NCBI RefSeq assembly: GCF_008831285.2
Contig: NW_022205165.1
Coordinates: 1 to 34,026, forward strand
DNA: 34,026 bases
Direction: 5' to 3'
Source of the DNA: Nymphaea colorata
Taxonomy: Eukaryota; Streptophyta; Magnoliopsida; Nymphaeales; Nymphaeaceae
Position 1 is the first letter of the stretch, and every line of letters begins with the position of its first letter. Made by a program: the position numbers and the translations under genes. This document shows, piece by piece, positions 9,132 to 19,489 of the stretch. The notes beneath the pieces are model-generated. The model had not been told where the DNA came from and did not search any database. It was given only the letters and a program-made list of their open reading frames with translations.

Positions 9132-11609
9132 GTGGAAAGCTTGTTTGGTTTTTGATGATTTGCTTTTGGTTTTTGATGTTCTTATCCAGGTAAGGCCCAG
9201 GATCATGAACTAAAAGGTGAACCAGTAATCTTTTTTTTCCCAAGAATAATTCCTAACACTTGATATGGCAAGCATTTTATGCATTGCATGAATTCGTGAA
9301 CCTGATCCTAACATTCTGGGTTTTCCTGAACTGCCCAGGGTTGGCGAACCAAGAGCCTTTGATGCCATTCACCATTCAACGACAACTGTTCTAGAAAAAC
9401 CAAAGTACTTAATACAACCAGAGTTGGCTGTGGCATTGGTTAAAGACATCCTTAGGGAATGTGTTGTTGATGTACTGAACACGAAATAATGCCTTTACTT
9501 TTCATGTTTGTTGTGGTTTAAAGCATATGGAAGATATGACTCAGGGTCGTCTCTGTCATGAACATGTGTGTGTGTGTCTCTCTCTCATACCCAAGTAGAA
9601 AGACACATGCACGTGCACAAGTACTGAAAAACATGTATTTGTTGATGTGTAGCTAGTGCTTGAATTCATGGCATTTATAAAATATCACAATGCAGGTGGA
9701 TATGGCTGATTGGTGTATTTTATGGGCCCACTGTTCAAACGTGCATATGTTTTTATTAGAGCTAACATGTCAATTCATACAGTTAAAAGCATTAATAGAA
9801 GCAAATTCTTGTTCTTTCCTACAAATGATATGTGCCTCATAGAGGGAGGGAGTTATGCAAGTTTTTTGTCCATGTAGGTGATTGCCTTTTCTTAGCTGCA
9901 AAGTCAGATGGGACTCCTCATCTCCTGAAGGCTGCTTTTGAAAATTGCCATAAGCACAACTTTCAATTTTCCTATTTTCTTTCTGCTGTGAGCATCTGTC
10001 GCTTTGGCCCTATTGAATTTTATTGGTATAGTCATCATGGCCAGTGACCATGCTGCAACAGAAGATGCCACATATTATTTGGCCTTCATCTTGATCAAAG
10101 AGAAACAGATTATGAATCACGGTGTGGATCAAATTGCTGGCAAACTGATTCTATTCAGTGGATATAGACTTGTCATCTATCACTTTTTTGTTATTTTCTC
10201 AAGTCTTTTAAGATTTTTCTTATTTTATATATTATTTATTGTTTGACTCTAAGCCCAACTGATTGAGTCATTGAGTCAGCCAATTCACCAAATGGGCACC
10301 CTAACCAATTTGATTAGTGAGATTTTTTATGCCACTGATTAAGATTGTTGTTGACAGGAAAAATGCTCATTGGCATACTTGATTCTTACCAAAACTATAT
10401 TGGGGAGCACAAGGAGCAAGTCATTGATGCTGTTACACTGACGACAGCATCTATGCCCTTGTAAGTTTTAAGTACTTTATATGTGTAGTTGCTTTTCTAC
10501 CAACTAGATGCGCACATGTATAGATCTTGTTCATGCTTGCTAGTGGTATTCAAAATTCTTGGACTATACAATTGATGACATGCCTATTGGTAAGCATTTA
10601 TTTTTTATGAAAATCAGTTTTTTAATTATTCCCATCTTGTTACATATGAAAAATAATGCATATTTTTTTGCGTGATCAGGAGTATAATGATTGGTATTCA
10701 TCTTGTTGGATCTTGTTGTTCTTAAATTGTCGACGTTGGGCCTGGCATTGATTGGTTCTGTTTGATATTTCAGTGGGTTGGAGATGCGCTCATTTGGATC
10801 CAAATGTAGTATGAAGTTTATGGTTAGACAAGACCATCTTTTTTTAGGAAAAAGGAAGCACTTCCCTGAATATGTCATTCACCGGCAATACCGTCTCATA
10901 TCACGGGACACCATTAGACGGCGGCAGCAGACCACCACCAGTAGGCGGAGATCCGTAAGTGGATTATCCATCAGCGATCAGTGATGGCAGCGGAGGTACA
11001 AGCATATCTCTCTCTCTCTCTCTTTCTTATTCATCTTTCTTTTCTCTCTCTCTCCACACACACACTCATGCCAACAACTGGAATTCTGCAACAATATGCG
11101 TTTTCTAAATATCAATTGTGGACGGATTAAGTACTGGAAGGCTTCTCCGAAGGGCATGACCTTTTGCCAAGGAGACCTTGGTTGACAAGGTCTGGTGTGG
11201 TGAAAAAATCAGGACTGGTGTGGTGATCCTCTTGAACTTGTGGTTTTTCAATGCATCCTTACAGACAAATCAATAATAAAGAAAACCCAACTCCGATTTA
11301 ACAAATGAAACCAGTAACACATTCTATGAAACGAATAAATTCTAGGTCATGCAATTTTTCTGTGCACCACAATATATATGCGTTATGCAGTTATGCAGTC
11401 ATATCCGAGTGTATATGATTATATAGTGCACTACTCACATCCGAGTGGGTGGTAAGTTTTAGCAATTTGTGTATGAATTTATGATTGAAATTAATTGTTT
11501 TATAATTGTTTCTAAAATTAATGTTTTTCGTTTTTGACCAAGTCCATCATTAATTTTGCCCTAGCAAGTTCGTAGAGTGAACATTGTGGCGAACACACTA
11601 ATACTCTCT
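9132..11609 (+). pseudogene. Multi-exon cassette, copy B (best preserved)
   Basis: Close copy of cassette A, offset about 2.8 kb. The first reading frame is intact: 9292-9489 encodes 65 residues followed by TAA, including DPNILGFPELPR, GEPRAFDAIHH and a leucine-rich end (ALVKDILRECVVDVLNTK). Other exon-like pieces: 10358-10460 (GACAG acceptor, GTAAGT donor, reading KMLIGILDSYQ then IGEHKEQVIDAVTL), 10543-10589 (TAG acceptor, GTAAGC donor), and a piece after TTTCAG near 10773. The 10358 and 10543 pieces and the last piece join in phase in the A/B consensus. The last piece lacks one G (CATTTGGATCC) relative to A. The family was not recognised, no start codon or promoter is apparent, and transcription is unproven. 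Confidence 0.6.
11007..11065. repeat. CT/CA microsatellite in cassette B
   Basis: Interrupted TC tracts followed by a short CACACACA run, at the same cassette position as those in copy A but different in length and interrupted by TTATTCATCTTTCTTT. Confidence 0.85.
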
Positions 11610-12020
11610 TCTTTATGCTCCTCTTCCCTTTAGAGGTTATTAAATTGTCTCTTAATTTTCAAATACTAAACTCCACCAGAGATCACAATTTTTTTTTTAA
11701 AGCTATTGACCCACAGATCTCTCCTCACAGCATTTCTCGCTGTGATTCCGGTACCGGCAAGGCTCAGTCACTAGCATTTGCTCCAGTAGTCGATTTTCAT
11801 ATCCGAAGGGCACTTATATATATATATATATATATGGTACCGGCAAGGCTCAGTCACTAGCATTTGCTCAGTAGCGATTTTCATATCCGAAAGGGCACTT
11901 TTATATATATATATATATATATAAAACAGAGCAAATATTTGAATATGTTCATGTGAAAATAAAGAAACATTGAAGGGATGATGTTGGCAGTTCATATGTG
12001 GCTCAGTCATGATTTGCTCA
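11610..12020. repeat. Leader repeat P1, copy C (two TA-flanked sub-units)
   Basis: P1 copy with two complete sub-units of about 95 bp, each running from GGTACCGGCAAGGCTCAGTC to AGGGCACTT and ending in a TA tract (about 11815-11834 and 11902-11922). It then continues with GAATATGTTCATGTGAA and CAGTTCATATGTGGCTC as in copy A. Copy A has one sub-unit, copy B one and a half, copy C two. Confidence 0.85.
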
Positions 12021-12022
12021 GT

Positions 12023-12343
12023 TGCTTGAGTGTTGTATGTTCATCTTAGGTGCAACCATTTTTGTTTGATTATAGTTTTCTGAATTTTCTGTTGACCTTT
12101 AATAGTTTAATTAGGAAAAATTGTTTTTGAGAACTTCTATTCTATTCTGTTTTATACAGAAATTTGGGCAGAATAAAAAAAATAAAAAAAATACCAAAAT
12201 TGTTCAAAAAATTCTGAATTTTGGTTTTTTAAAATCCTCTACTTCTGTAGAGTAAAAAAATCCTTAGTTTTCATATCGTCTCTTTACAATATAATATCTT
12301 TTTAACCCAGATTTGTGAACCTGTCAGAAACCGAAAAGTGTGC
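12023..12343. repeat. Repeat block S2, copy C
   Basis: Counterpart of 3738-4072. It lies immediately after P1 without the intervening kilobase (including the TPR relic) found in the first locus. Confidence 0.85.
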
Positions 12344-12357
12344 CTTCTTCGTTCGAT

Positions 12358-12478
12358 TTTGAACTGTGACATTTTTGAAAAGTTCTATGCTTTGAATATG
12401 CTTTGAAGTTGCATGAGTTTTGTTCCTGGCTTCATCTAATATTTGTCTTGGCTTGCAATACATGGTTTTGCAAAATGG
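12358..12478. repeat. Repeat block S3, copy C
   Basis: Counterpart of 5733-5845, with a small internal ATGCTTTGA duplication. It joins cassette C at about 12486. Confidence 0.85.
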
Positions 12479-12485
12479 GTTGGAG

Positions 12486-14765
12486 ATGCAAGTTTTTTAG
12501 GCATGAAAATGACACAGCTAACACTTATTTCAGAAAGTCGTGGAAGGCTTGTTTTTAGATTTGTTATTGGTTTTTGATGTTGATGTTGTTGCTGCAGGCC
12601 CAGGATCATGAACTAGAAGGTGAACAGTGCTGTGAATCAAATTGGTTAGGGTGCCCATTTGGTGAGTTGGCTGATTCAGTGACTCAATCAGTTGGGTACT
12701 ATAAGAATTCAAGCACTAGCTGCACATCAACAAATACATGTTTTTTCAGTACTTGTGCACGTGCACATGTGTCTTTCTACTTGGTATGAGAAAGAGACAC
12801 ACGCACATGTTCATGACAGAGACCCTGATTCATATCTTCCATATGCTTTAAACCACAACAAACATTATGCATTAAACCACATAAAAAGAAAAGGCATTAT
12901 TTCGTGTTTAGTAAATCAACAACACATTCCTAAGGATGCCTTCAACCGACTCTAACGCCAACTCTGGTTGTATTAAGTACTTTGGTTTTTAATGGCAGGC
13001 TCCTGGTTCACCAACAGGACAGGCGACCAAGTTCAGGAAAACCCAAAATGTTAGGATCAAGTTCACGAATTCATGCAGCACATAAGATGCTTGTCATATC
13101 AAGTGTTAGGAATTGTTCTTGGGGATGATTCTTACCAAAACTGGTTTGGGGAGCACAAGGAGCAAATCATTGATGCTGTTACACTTGTGTGTGGTATTCA
13201 GCATCTATGTGTTCCACTTACCTCAGTGCTTAGTGGATTGGACAATTGTTGTGAATTTGGTAAACTTATTAATCTCATTTAGACTGACTATGTTCTCCTG
13301 TCTTGTTTTTCTTCGCATGACTATGATTAAAAGTCTTCTTTATAGCTATGTATTTCTGTAATCTACTTTCATAGCAATAATGTCTTGTATTAGTGAGTGT
13401 AATAATGGTAAATTTGAGTGTAATAATGGTAAATTTGTCCGTTGTTGCAAGGTTGTAGATTCAATGTAAGATGATAAGGTGCTAGAAGTTGTAGGTCCTA
13501 GCTGATGATGGGAATCCCCTTGTAAGTTTTAAGTACTTCTTTACAATTATGTAATTTATATGTGCAGTGCTTTTCTACTAACTAGATGTGCACATGTATG
13601 GATCTTGTTCATGCTTGGTGTTCAAAATTCATGGACAACACAACTGATGACATGCCCATTGGTAAGCATTTGTTTTTTATGAAAATCAGTTTTTTAATTC
13701 TTCCCATCTTGTTCCATATGAAAAAGCATTTTTTTTTTGCGTGATCGGGGGTATAATGATGGATCTTATTGTTCTTTAAATTTTATTTTGCTTATCCATG
13801 TTGGGCCTTCAGTTCTGTTGATATTTCAATGGGTTGGATATGCCCTCATTTGGGATCCAAATGTAGTATTGTAGTATGAGTTTATGGTTAGACAAGACCA
13901 TCCTTTTTTAGGAAAAAAGGATCTGCGTCTCATATCCAGACAGGGCACCCATCGGTAGACGGTGGCAGCAGACCACTACCAATAGGCGAAGAGCGGTAAG
14001 TAGATTATCCATCGCGATCAGTGATGGCAGCCTAGGTACAAGCATCTCTCTCTATTTTGTTAGAAATGAGGGCTGGCCAAAAGGCCCCCTGTTTTCAGGC
14101 CTATTCTCTATCTCTCTCTCTCTCTCTCTCACTCGGTAGACGCTCATGCCGATCTCGACCTGCATCCATTTACTTTTTTTATTTTGATTTTTTTTTCTAA
14201 ATATTTACTTTTTCGATTTCTATTTTTTTTTTCTAAATATCGATTGACGATGGATTAAGCAGTCTAAGGCTTGTCGAAGGGCATGACCTTGGTTGACAAG
14301 GCAGAGCTTGTGGCGACGACCTTAGTGTCTCTAGTTTCGCTAGTGTGGTAAAAAAATGAGGAATGGTGTGGTGATCCTCTTGAACTTGTGGTTTTACGGG
14401 TTCAATTCTGGATGTTGACATAGTTGAGAAACCAACTGAAGCCAACGCAATTACTCTAGCGTACCGAGCAATTTAAATGGTGGTGCATCCTTACAGACAC
14501 ATCATAATAAAGAAAACCTAACTCCGATTTAACAAATGAAACCCAGTAAAATGAAAACTTTTCTACCGGCAGCCTAACACATTCTATGAAATGAAAATTC
14601 TAGGCCATGCAGTTTTTCTGTGCACCACAATATACATGCGTTTATGCAGTCATATCCGAGTGTGTATAATTGTATAATGCACTAGAATTATTGAGTAAAT
14701 ATGATTATTAACATTACGTTCGATTAGTGTGATCACCACAATATTATTTTCTCAAGTTTGTTGAT
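12486..14765 (+). pseudogene. Multi-exon cassette, copy C with internal inversion
   Basis: Third cassette copy. It starts like copy A (GCAAGTTTTTTAGGC..GAAAATGACACAGCTAA), but 12628-13122 is the reverse complement of the region matching 6412-7475 of copy A, with about 550 bases missing from the middle. From about 13123 forward orientation resumes at the exon reading GEHKEQIIDAVTL. Later pieces are diverged; the last exon reads in pieces after ATTTCAAT near 13830. A 22-base tandem duplication (GAGTGTAATAATGGTAAATTT) lies at 13394-13437 and a CT tract at about 14110-14131. The inversion separates and reverses the leucine-rich exon, so the copy cannot encode the same product as B. Confidence 0.65.
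12628..13122 (-). repeat. Inverted segment inside cassette C
   Basis: Read on the minus strand, this segment follows copy A from about 6412 (TCCCAAGAA..AATTCCTAACACTTG) through the EKPKYLIQ-type exon and the GTGCACGTGCAC-like stretch to 7475 (ATTGAGTCA..CCAATTCACC..CACCCTAACC). The flanks on both sides are in forward orientation. The exon it carries is degraded here: the HHSTTTVLEK-coding portion is missing. Confidence 0.85.
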
Positions 14766-15839
14766 TGGAACGTTCACACTACGTACTGTACTTGCCAGGG
14801 CAATATGACATAGATATGGCAATCCTGTCGCTTTACTCATGTTTATTGGGTACGGCAACATAATATATTAATTTTAGAGTTTCATTTATTATGCATGTTA
14901 ATTATCAAAAATGTAATTTGTATCTTAGAGAAAGAGCCGTGTCAATATACCTGTTCATGCGTTTAAAATCATTAATTTTAGAAACAATTATAAAACAATT
15001 AATTTCACGAATATAAGCTTAAATCATAAATTCATACACATTGCTTTACTGATAAAATCAATAAAGCCAATATATACTGTTTTCTTCAATAGTTACTGAG
15101 CAATTGTTTTCAATCCGCTGCCATTATACTTTTTCCTTTTTCACTTGCCATATCCTTTATTCTCTATTTTCGCTGGGCACCGGTCCAAACTCCAAAGGCC
15201 TCTCTAAAAGTCAAGCTTATTGGCTAAATTTTGTTGAGCTATTGGTCCTAAAGAAATAACGGAAACTGATTAGCTATGTGCATAGGCCGAGTATGATCTA
15301 GTTCAATAAGCATATAGGCTAAGTATATATCTATATAGTATAATATAAAAAATTGAGCCTCTATACCGTCGCCCGCTACCCAATGTATATTGTTTTCTTT
15401 AAATATCTTTATTACTATTACTAATTATTTTTTTATTTTGCATAATATTAACTTATCAGTTGTTTTAAGACGCTGCGGTATTCACCTCACCCTATTCTCC
15501 CTCTCTCATCTTTTCTGTTGGCTTCCATATACTTTTAGCTTGTCAACTTTGCCGGATCGCATAATATGTTTGTCAATTACCTTTGTCAATGATGGCATTT
15601 CCGTAGTCTGAAACGTTCAAGTTAAATTGGCAAAAGATGTTTAAAAAAAATTAAAACACATTTTATTTTAATTAGAATGAGAAAATTTCAAATATTAAAA
15701 AAAAATCCAACAAATTGGCCAACCAACTGATACTCATGTTCCACGTAAAGTTTTCACGAAGGATCGTAGATTTTAAAGCATTCAGACTCACATGAGTAAT
15801 TACTTCAGTTTGTCTGTTCAACCCTAAAAGATTAGTTCA
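14766..15839. other. Loop between inverted cassettes C and D
   Basis: Spacer of the large inverted repeat. It contains a further inverted match at about 14963-15050 to sequence just downstream of cassettes A and B (GTATGAATTTATGATT, AATTAATTGTTTTATAATTG, TTTCTAAAATTAATG at about 11465-11530). The rest is AT-rich with no recognisable gene. The 73-codon frame at 15390-15611 is hydrophobic and unsupported. Confidence 0.55.
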
Positions 15840-16661
15840 ATCAGCAAACTTGAGAAAATAATATTGTGGCGATCACACTAATCGAACATAATTTTAGTAA
15901 TCATATTTAAACAACTAAGCTACCTTTCAAAATTAAAACTAACCACCTACTCGGATGTGAGTAGTGCATTATATATTTATATACACTCGGATATGACTGC
16001 ATAAAGCGTATATATTGTGATGCACAGAAAAGTTGCATGGCCTAGAATTTTCATTTCATAGAATGAGCTTTTACTGGTTTCATTTGTTAAAATCGGAGTT
16101 AGGTTTCCTTCATTATTGATTTGTCTGTAAGGATGCACCACCATTTAAATTGCGCGTTGCCCTACAGAGTAGTTGTTTCCTTCATTATTTAGGATGCACC
16201 ACCATTTAAATTGCTCGTTGTTAGTGTTCTTTGATACTTGATTACAAAGAATATGTTACGGAAACTTCTCTATTGTTACCTGTGCTTATAAAATGATCAA
16301 TGAGTGGCTTCAGTTTGTTTCTCAACTATGTCAACATCCAGAATTGAACCCGTAAAACCACAAGTTCAAGAGGATCACCACACCAGTCCTAATTTTTTTA
16401 CCACAGCACTACCTTAGGCTGTCCCCACAAGCAATGGCCACAACCTCTCCAAGGTTTCCTCGGCAAAAGGTCATATGCCCTTCGACAACGGAAGAGGCCA
16501 TAGTGAGAAAAAAATTTCTTACGACTACTTAATCCGTCGTCAATTGATATTTAGAAAAAAAAAAATCAAAATCGAAAAAGGAAATGAAAAGAAAACAGGC
16601 CTGAAAACAGAGGGCTTTTTGGCCAGCCCTCATTGGCCAGCCCTCATTTTTAATGGAAATG

Positions 16662-16700
<39 letters not shown>

Positions 16701-17141
16701 GCTTGTACCTCGGCTGCCATCATTGATGGCCAATGCATAATCTACTTACCGCTCTCCGCCTATTGGTGGTGGTCTGCTCCCGCCGTCTACCAATGGGTGC
16801 CCAGTCTCGATATGAGACGGTATTGCCGGTCAATGACATCTTCGACCAAAAGCGTTTCCTTTTTACTAAAAAAGATCTCACATAAACTTCAAACTAGATA
16901 TGGATCCAAATGAGGGTATATCCAACTTAATGAAATATCAAATAGAACCGATCAATGCCAGGCCCAACGTCGATAAAGCAGATCCAACAAGATGAATACC
17001 AACCATTATACCCGTGATCACGAAAAAAATATGCATTAAGCGGAACACAGATGCTGAATACCACACACAAAGTCCAGAGTCTTCAATGTAACAGCATCAA
17101 CAACTTGCTCCTTGTGCTCCCCAAACCAGTTTTGGTAACAA
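15840..17141 (-). pseudogene. Multi-exon cassette, copy D (inverted, partial)
   Basis: Minus-strand copy forming an imperfect palindrome with copy C. Its reverse complement begins with the exon reading TKTGLGST/GEHKEQ (TTACCAAAACTGGTTTGGGGAG at the 17141 end). It continues through the GATCACGGGTATAATG and TTGGGCCTGGCATTGAT region, the CT tract (seen here as GA at 16665-16698), and the TGCATCCTTACAGACAAATC block, to the GATTAGTGTGATCGCCACAAT block at the 15840 end. It lacks the segment matching about 13330-13660 of C. It carries its own duplications: GGCCAGCCCTCATT at 16620-16648 and AGGATGCACCACCATTTAAATTG at about 16132 and 16191. Open frames across the GA tract are artefacts. Confidence 0.65.
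16665..16699. repeat. GA microsatellite
   Basis: About 34 bases of alternating GA, the inverted equivalent of the CT tracts in the other cassettes. It generates spurious Arg-Glu or Ser-Leu repeat frames on the two strands. Confidence 0.95.
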
Positions 17142-17151
17142 TGGCCCTGGT

Positions 17152-17193
17152 ATGGTAGACGCTCTTCCTAATATTTCCATATACAATGCTGTG
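17152..17193. repeat. Short dispersed repeat R4, copy 1
   Basis: CTATGGTAGACGCTCTTCC-type sequence (here GTATGGTAGACGCTC) and the following TAATATTTCCATATACAAT recur at about 28098-28138. It begins directly where the inverted cassette D ends. In the second location it borders the diverged satellite block. Confidence 0.85.
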
Positions 17194-17645
17194 TTTTCAT
17201 GAATAACGAATAATAACAGATTAAAATAAAACTAATCAGGCCATTGGTAATTTTCCAGATAATTGAACAACCATGAGCAAGTGGAGAAAGTTTAGAAACC
17301 AACAAAAGGTTATACACCCGGTTTCACCACAGAAAGATTTTAGAACTCAACCACCAAAACTGCTTTGTTTCTTGTTTTCAGTAACGATTTTTCCTTTTCA
17401 TATGCTTTCTTTTGTAAGCATATCTCAATTGTCAGTTCATAGTAGCTTCTACTGCTTGCCTTCTCAGATGTGCATTTCACTTCTCTTATTGACACAAAAT
17501 AAGACATTAAACAAAATTCCCATTCAAACGGGAAAGGGTAGAGCAGAATCATCTTTAAATTGATTTCAATTCGACAAGCTCTAACTAGCATGAGTTATAG
17601 AAGGCTGGACAGACATAAATAATTAAAAATGGATGTTGGCATACG
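17194..17645. other. Spacer, no gene seen
   Basis: AT-rich stretch with overlapping 96- and 83-codon frames on opposite strands, neither resembling a known family or bounded by convincing splice sites. At the paralogous location the space between R4 and R2 is occupied by diverged satellite monomers instead. Confidence 0.45.
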
Positions 17646-17893
17646 TAAACAAGATCAATGGACATTGTAGTGAAATGGATCTTTGTCAAAAAAATAAAAT
17701 TTTTGACTTTTCATGTATACAATTATTAAATATGAAATCTTTAATACAAAATCTTTTAACAACGACATCATAGATGATCTTCTAACACATGGATGTCTTT
17801 ATCTTTGACTCAAACATTTATATCAATCTTTTGACAACATTACACACAAAATAACTGGAGATCATAAATTGTTCAAATAATAGACATCTCCTT
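17646..17893. repeat. Dispersed repeat R2, copy 1
   Basis: Matches 28692-28943 in the same orientation, through ATGGATCTTT, CTTTTCATGTAT, AATTATTAAATATGAAATCT, AATACAAAATCTTTTAA, CTTCTAACACATGGA and ATCATAAATTGTTCAAATAA. Divergence is moderate. Together with R4 this shows that 17.15-17.9 kb and 28.1-28.95 kb are paralogous blocks. Confidence 0.85.
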
Positions 17894-18215
17894 TTCCAAA
17901 ACCATCCTCAATCAACATCTATGTTTGGTGATCCTATGCACAACATTTATATTTGATGAGAAAACAATATTAAAGCCATCATCTATGCCCATTTTTTCAA
18001 GTTTTTTTGGATTTTTTTATTATTTTTTATTTTTTTATGATTTTCAGGATTTATTAAATGTTTTAAGTTTTTTAAAAATTTAACAAGATTTACAATTTTT
18101 TCGTATTATAGCTGAGAACTTCCTCACCATATAATACACGTACACGATATATGTGACAATGATATGTACTTCAGGAATTGAAGCAGATATGTTAAAACAA
18201 AAATCATAATGAGCT
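17894..18215. other. AT-rich spacer downstream of the RPA2 exons
   Basis: T-rich low-complexity stretch (about 17990-18100). Both this stretch and the RPA2 exons read on the minus strand place it after the RPA2 stop. No winged-helix coding exon is visible here on the minus strand. Confidence 0.5.
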
Positions 18216-18305
18216 CTACTTGATTAGCGACAGAGGTTGATGTCCCACGGAACCATTCTGGAATACCGAGAGCGTTGAACTAGGTTGCATCTGTGCACCT
18301 CCAGA
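18216..18305 (-). CDS. RPA2: RPA2 (replication protein A 32-kDa subunit), last exon seen
   Basis: Minus-strand exon following a CTACAG acceptor at 18306. It reads 29 residues, SGGAQMQPSSTLSV, then FQNGSVGHQPLSLIK and a TAG. It continues in phase 0 from the exon at 18376-18454. In plant RPA2 this position is the Ser/Gln/Gly-rich linker between the OB-fold and a C-terminal winged-helix protein-interaction domain. The stop comes where the linker should continue, so the winged helix is missing. Either the protein is truncated, an unseen donor inside this exon leads to exons outside the window, or the locus is a partial copy. Confidence 0.6.
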   Translation of the reverse strand, partial: SGGAQMQPSSTLSVFQNGSVGHQPLSLIK

Positions 18306-18375
18306 CTGTAGTTTCACATAATCAAGCAACAGACAAGCATCAAACACAAAGTGCAACAGAAATAATAGAATATAC

Positions 18376-18454
18376 CTGTCGTTTGACATGGTCCACATGG
18401 ACGGCAATACAATCAACATAGTGGAAAGTGAGTTCATCAAAATCAGTTATTGGC
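18376..18454 (-). CDS. RPA2: RPA2 (replication protein A 32-kDa subunit), OB-fold exon
   Basis: Minus-strand exon of 79 bp with a TTTTTAG acceptor and a GTATAT donor. It reads PITDFDELTFHYVDCIAVHV, then DHVKRQ, which fits the end of the OB-fold of plant RPA2 (pattern PI.DFNE.TFH...CI). RPA2 is the middle subunit of the heterotrimeric single-strand DNA-binding complex used in replication, repair and recombination in the nucleus. The first G of this exon completes the Arg codon begun at the end of exon 33607-33684, so the two exons join in phase despite lying about 15.2 kb apart. Recognition is from the motif pattern; a protein search was not possible. Confidence 0.8.
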
Positions 18455-19489
18455 CTAAAAATACAACAAAATCAGCCTAATAAGTCCATTAAACCCAATT
18501 AGGTTATCATGAGTCATATCCCTACAGAGAAAACTGAAAGCAAATCCAATTTTAAATTCATAAGGAACGCCAGCAGTTGGATATCAACCTACATCTCCTA
18601 ATGCTTGAGAGCAGAAGCAGACAAGTCAATAACTTACAATATATAACAATTATTCAGGACACGTTCCAGCTGTTGGATCGGTTCCTCCTATCTTCCCACA
18701 AATTGGAGTGCTTTACAAATGGGAAGCTAAAATACTATGCAATTTCAAGGACAAACAAAGCATCAAATAGAAAGAAACTTTCTCAAATTCAACATAAGAT
18801 GTGAGAAACTTACTGTTGATTAGATGAAGTGAAACAAAGGTATGCATTGGGAATTTCAGGGCATGAAAATTTTCTCCATTGAAATTTCATTACAGGACAA
18901 GAGCTCCAACAATACACAATTAATAATGAAAAAGAGAACCATTTCACGGTCTTCTTCTAGTTTGTCGAATGCCCTAACTTAAAGCCAACCAACTTGGCTT
19001 CTCCTATTTTTAATTTGCATATTCTTCCTTTACAGGAGATCACAGCCTCCTCCTTTAACTCCACTTTGGTATTTTCTAGAGGGACCTAGTGAACTACTAA
19101 CCATTGCATTCCATCTCAACAAGCACGCTAATCTTTTTGTTCCTTTTTTCTTTCAAGCTAGGCAACAGGAAAGCACCTAATGATTGCCACGCGTTGATAG
19201 GCCTGTACTTGGTGAAGACTTTGAGCACTCCCCTGTCAATCAGAAAGTAATCATGGTTTCAACATTACACTAAAACACACCCTCCTGGATTCAAAACAAG
19301 CAAAGTCTTGCCAATGTTCAAAGTTTAACCATATCAGCTAAGCACAAGCTGTATCATATTAAAATTTTATTTCCTTTTCAAGAATGTTAATACCTAATAA
19401 ACCATTTATAGCCTCCAAGCATAAATGACACACTTAGCATAACATGTGAAGTGGCCCCAGCCTTTGAATAGCTCATTTTTATAGCAAAT
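18455..19489. other. Putative RPA2 intron sequence, 3' part
   Basis: No supported exon. A CTGACAG-type acceptor at about 19234 on the minus strand opens a frame reading GVLKVFTKYRPINAWQ, but it matches no known family and has no clear donor. The stretch is otherwise ordinary AT-rich sequence. Confidence 0.45.

Noticed and set aside
16475-16738. Arg/Glu-rich and Ser/Leu-rich frames on opposite strands
   Set aside because: Produced by the GA microsatellite at 16665-16699 and lying in the inverted pseudogenic cassette D.
19157-19235. Minus-strand exon-like piece reading GVLKVFTKYRPINAWQ
   Set aside because: Good acceptor but no clear donor, no family match, and not needed for RPA2 phase.
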